Assembly: GCF_004217175.1 (NCBI RefSeq) | Contig: NZ_SHKI01000004.1 | Span: 393,651-457,650 of the forward strand | Length of the DNA: 64,000 nucleotides | Reading direction: 5' to 3' | Origin: Leucobacter luti | GTDB lineage: Bacteria; Actinomycetota; Actinomycetes; Actinomycetales; Microbacteriaceae | Part shown: piece after piece, positions 61,214 to 64,000 of the stretch | Layout: each line of letters opens with the position of its first letter | Numbering within the stretch: position 1 is the stretch's first letter | Notes under the pieces: generated by a model | What the model was told of the DNA's origin: nothing | Databases searched by the model: none | Seen by the model: only the letters and a program-made list of their open reading frames with translations | Made by a program: the position numbers and the translations under genes

Positions 61214-64000
61214 TCAGACCTCGCTGTTGCGGCGACGCTGTGCGACAACGAGGCCGCTCAGGGTTCCCGCGATGAGCAGCAGGCCTGCCGCGCTCGCCCA
61301 CCAGATCCAGGCGGTGCTCGGCTCTGCCTGCGCGACGCCAGCGGCCATCGGCGCTTCAGCAACCGCCTCGACCGAGGCCTTCGGCGTCACGGGCTGCTCG
61401 GCCGACTTCTTCTTCTTTGCCTTCTCGGCGAGCACGGTGATCACGGCGCCCGCGTCCGCGCTCCCCTGCAGGGTGATGGTGTGCTCGCCAGGCTCGAGGT
61501 CCTCCGGAAGGGCTCCGATCCAGCGCACCACGCCGTTCGCGTCGGCACCGGCCGCGTCATCGAGCACGATCGGGTCGGAGTAGAGCACCACGAGCACGTC
61601 GCGCTCCTTCGCTTCGAAGCCGGCGGCCTCGAACTCGATCTCGCCCCCGGGAACCAGATCCGCAGCCGGGGTGATCACGCGGATACCCGAGGTGGTCGGC
61701 GCCGATGCGGCGGCGGTGCGCTTCGTATCGACCGCGCCCACGGCGGTGGCCCCGAAGGTTGCTCCGCTCACTGCGCCGACCGTGAACGACACCGGGTCGG
61801 CGCCGAACGCGCCGCCGCCGCCGTTGCCCGAGCCGCTGATCGCGCCCGAGAGCGGCACGCCAGTCCAGGTCACCTCACCGTTGGCGCCGACCGACTTGGA
61901 TCCGGCGCCGAGGTTGAGCCCAAAGGTGCGGCCGCCGGCCGTGAGCGTGCCTGAGCTCGGCCCGGTGACCGCGATCACCGGGTTGCTGAACGACTCCGAC
62001 ATCAGGCCCTTGTGCCCGGTGAAGGTCACAACGCCCGAGTACTGCACCGTGCCGGTCTGCGAGGCGGCGTCCCAGGAACTGCTCGACTGCGGGAAGACGT
62101 ATGCCCCCGCACCGCCGCCGACGCCGCTCGTGCCGACGCTGCCCTTGGCAATTCGGCCGGTCGTGTAGGCCGCGAACCCGCTCGAGACACCCCAGGTGAG
62201 GGATCCTGCCTGCTGGCCGTTTGCGGCCGGAGCGACCGGGGCGGGCTGCACCGGCTTCTCGGTCGTCGGCTTCGTGGGCTTCGTCGGCTTCGTGGGGGTC
62301 GGCGGCGTCACCGGCTTCACGTTCGCGGCGACACCAACGGTGAAGCTCGCGGTGTCGAGCGTGTCGCCCACGTTGAGGTATTCCTGGAAGAACTGCTTCG
62401 CACCCGCCTCTGTGAGCGTCACCGGCGCGCCCGTGAAGCGTACCGAGTCAGCCGTGGGCTTCTGCTTCTTGGCCTTCGCCAGGTCCATCGTCGCGATCGT
62501 GAGCAGCTTTCCGCCGTACTCGGCACGCAGCTCGGCACGGTTCGCGCTCGTCACATTGATCACCGGGTTGGTGAGGTTGAGGTTCAGTGCGCCGCTGTGC
62601 CCCGTGAAGTTCACGTTGCCCGCGAACTTCACGGACCCGGTCTGCTTCTTGGCGTCCCACGAGCCCCCGGCCACCTGCGGGAACTTGTACACGCTCGTTC
62701 CCGTCGCCGGGCTCGAAACAGTGATCTTGCCGCTGGCGATCGGGCCGGTGACGTATTCGCGGAACTGCTTCCGGACGCCCCACTCGAAGCTCCCGGCGAG
62801 CGTGTCAACCTTCGGCGGGAACACCGCGTCCCACTGCGCCGCGGTCACGGTGAGGGGCAGCGTCAGCACGTTGGCGCTCGCGCTCGGGCCCGTCTTGCCC
62901 GACCACACCAGCACATCGTACTTCTGCGCGCGGTTGAGGTCCTTCGCCGAGGCGGTGATCACCGCGGTGACCGCGCCGTTCGCCGGAATCGTCGCCACCG
63001 TCTGCGTCCCGATGGGGGTCGCCTTCGCCGCGGTTCCGGCCTTGATCAGCGCAACGTGAACGCCCTGCGGGTAGCTGGCGGGATCGATCCCCCGCAGGCT
63101 CGCGGTCACGCTCAGCGTGTTCTTCGCCGCGTCGCTCACGGCGGCCTTGCCGCTCGCCACGAACTCGACGCCGACCACCTCGTCCCACTGCTCCTCGGTG
63201 ACCTTCACGTCGGCCCGGGCGAGCATCCGGTCCTTGGACGCCAGTCCGTGCGCGCGCCACACGATGACCTCGTACTCGGTGTTCCGGTCGAGCGCCTCGG
63301 CGTTCGCCTCGAGCTGCACCGTTGCCGCACCGTTCTTGATGTTCGCGCGCGGAACGAACGCGTACGCGAGCCCCATGTTCGTGCCGCTCAGCTCGGCCTC
63401 GGTCCCGCGCTCGATGAACGCGACGTAGATTCCGGCGTCACCGGCGTCGAGCTCGATATCGGAGATGACGTTCGTCGTGGAGATTCCCGCGCTGCTCACG
63501 TTCGAGATGCCCGTAACCAGCTTCGTTCCCGCGCTGGGGAGCACCTGGTCCCACTGCGCACTCGACACCGACAGCTCAGCAACCGCGTAGATCGTATCCG
63601 CAGACGGAATCGTGTGCGCCGTCCAGGCCACCACCTCATACTGCTTCGACCGATCAAGCTTCGCCGCAGCAACCTCAAGCGTGCTCGTCGCCGCACCATC
63701 AGTGAACGCCGTCGGACGCACAAACTCCATCGCCAGACCCATGTTCGACTGCGACAGCTCCGACGCCGTCCCGGCCTCGATCACCGCAACATACGCACCG
63801 GTCGGCGACACAATGTTCGCCAGCTCAGTCGTCACCGTCAGCCCAGCCGCAGACGCCGCAGACACCTTCGGCTTCACCGACGCCGCAGCACTCGGGAACA
63901 CCTCGTCCCACTGCGCACTCGACACCGACAGCTCAGCAACCGCGTAGATCGTATCCGCAGACGGAATCGTGTGCGCCGTCCAGGCCACCACCTCATACTG
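61214..64000 (-). CDS. Large surface protein: repeat domains plus two HtaA domains, N-terminus outside window
   Basis: About 930 codons are visible; the start lies beyond base 64000. In reading order: four repeats of about 119-130 residues ending in AQWDxVxP (last two degenerate), then an HtaA domain (about 400-560 of the visible part; FREYVTGPI and VNFTGHSGAL), a Pro/Thr/Lys linker, a second HtaA domain (about 600-760; FAAYTTGRI and VTFTGHKGLM), an Ig-like region, and a C-terminal TM helix with RRRNSEV. The Tyr and His of the haem site are present in both HtaA domains. It follows the one-domain HtaA gene and likely forms the outermost haem receptor. Confidence 0.88.
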   Translation of the reverse strand, partial: QYEVVAWTAHTIPSADTIYAVAELSVSSAQWDEVFPSAAASVKPKVSAASAAGLTVTTELANIVSPTGAYVAVIEAGTASELSQSNMGLAMEFVRPTAFTDGAATSTLEVAAAKLDRSKQYEVVAWTAHTIPSADTIYAVAELSVSSAQWDQVLPSAGTKLVTGISNVSSAGISTTNVISDIELDAGDAGIYVAFIERGTEAELSGTNMGLAYAFVPRANIKNGAATVQLEANAEALDRNTEYEVIVWRAHGLASKDRMLARADVKVTEEQWDEVVGVEFVASGKAAVSDAAKNTLSVTASLRGIDPASYPQGVHVALIKAGTAAKATPIGTQTVATIPANGAVTAVITASAKDLNRAQKYDVLVWSGKTGPSASANVLTLPLTVTAAQWDAVFPPKVDTLAGSFEWGVRKQFREYVTGPIASGKITVSSPATGTSVYKFPQVAGGSWDAKKQTGSVKFAGNVNFTGHSGALNLNLTNPVINVTSANRAELRAEYGGKLLTIATMDLAKAKKQKPTADSVRFTGAPVTLTEAGAKQFFQEYLNVGDTLDTASFTVGVAANVKPVTPPTPTKPTKPTKPTTEKPVQPAPVAPAANGQQAGSLTWGVSSGFAAYTTGRIAKGSVGTSGVGGGAGAYVFPQSSSSWDAASQTGTVQYSGVVTFTGHKGLMSESFSNPVIAVTGPSSGTLTAGGRTFGLNLGAGSKSVGANGEVTWTGVPLSGAISGSGNGGGGAFGADPVSFTVGAVSGATFGATAVGAVDTKRTAAASAPTTSGIRVITPAADLVPGGEIEFEAAGFEAKERDVLVVLYSDPIVLDDAAGADANGVVRWIGALPEDLEPGEHTITLQGSADAGAVITVLAEKAKKKKSAEQPVTPKASVEAVAEAPMAAGVAQAEPSTAWIWWASAAGLLLIAGTLSGLVVAQRRRNSEV
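63548..64000. repeat. Near-identical 357-bp-period DNA repeat in the HtaA-like gene
   Basis: The 96 bases at 63548-63643 recur unchanged at 63905-64000, a period of 357 bp (119 codons). This marks a recent duplication of whole repeat units. The coding strand here uses more T-ended codons than the HtaA-domain part of the gene. Confidence 0.9.

Overview
The window is a GC-rich actinobacterial chromosome segment. Codon use is strongly GC-biased, GTG starts are frequent, and many neighbouring genes overlap by 4 bp. The gene content points to Microbacteriaceae, probably Leucobacter or a close relative: a DUF4011 helicase with a tiny overlapping partner, DUF3027 next to a cold-shock protein, an XPB helicase with a helicase-associated partner, a DtxR-type iron repressor, HtaA haem proteins and a class C sortase pilus locus. 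The genus is inference. Most of the sequence is ordinary chromosome; no phage, integrase, transposase or CRISPR was seen.

Layout. 0-5.5 kb: a methyltransferase cut by the window edge, tRNA-Ala(CGC) followed by a tandem array built from its 3' end, a membrane protein, a GNAT acetyltransferase, galU, 5-formyl-THF cyclo-ligase and an FmdB-type zinc ribbon. 5.5-16.4 kb: the DUF4011 helicase-like protein (catalytic Walker residues replaced) and its partner, a uracil/xanthine permease, an amine-oxidase-like flavoprotein with a cupin, an EamA-CYTH fusion and small membrane proteins. 16.4-28.6 kb: a probable catabolic locus. A nine-gene leftward operon (two unrecognised proteins, IclR regulator, M19 dipeptidase-like protein, three-part ABC importer, ThDP decarboxylase, aldehyde dehydrogenase) diverges from an FAD-linked 2-hydroxyacid-type oxidase plus RidA, with a 31-bp palindrome between them. 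28.8-34.4 kb: small proteins, tRNA-Arg(CCT), an NlpC/P60 protein, gdhA, a DtxR/IdeR repressor and serC. 34.4-40.7 kb: sortase C, major pilin and VWA tip protein. 40.9-46.0 kb: DUF3027, cold-shock protein, helicase-associated protein and XPB.

46.1-50.7 kb: an XRE-cupin regulator faces a ThDP decarboxylase (2-ketoarginine decarboxylase type), a ureohydrolase and a polyamine-type binding protein, suggesting a guanidino-compound pathway. 50.8-53.2 kb: an OmpR-type two-component system. 53.2-54.1 kb: a gene-free stretch with a GC minisatellite and three long palindromes. 54.1-56.6 kb: groEL under two CIRCE operators and a LytR_C membrane protein. 56.8-64 kb: haem acquisition. hmuT diverges from hmuUV across a DtxR-like box, followed by one single-domain HtaA protein and one large two-domain HtaA protein that runs off the end.

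How the parts may work together: the DtxR repressor may control haem uptake. The 16-28 kb cluster can be read as importer, oxidation of a 2-hydroxy acid, decarboxylation of the 2-oxo acid, oxidation of the aldehyde. The substrate is unknown, and this locus is the best candidate for an undescribed pathway.
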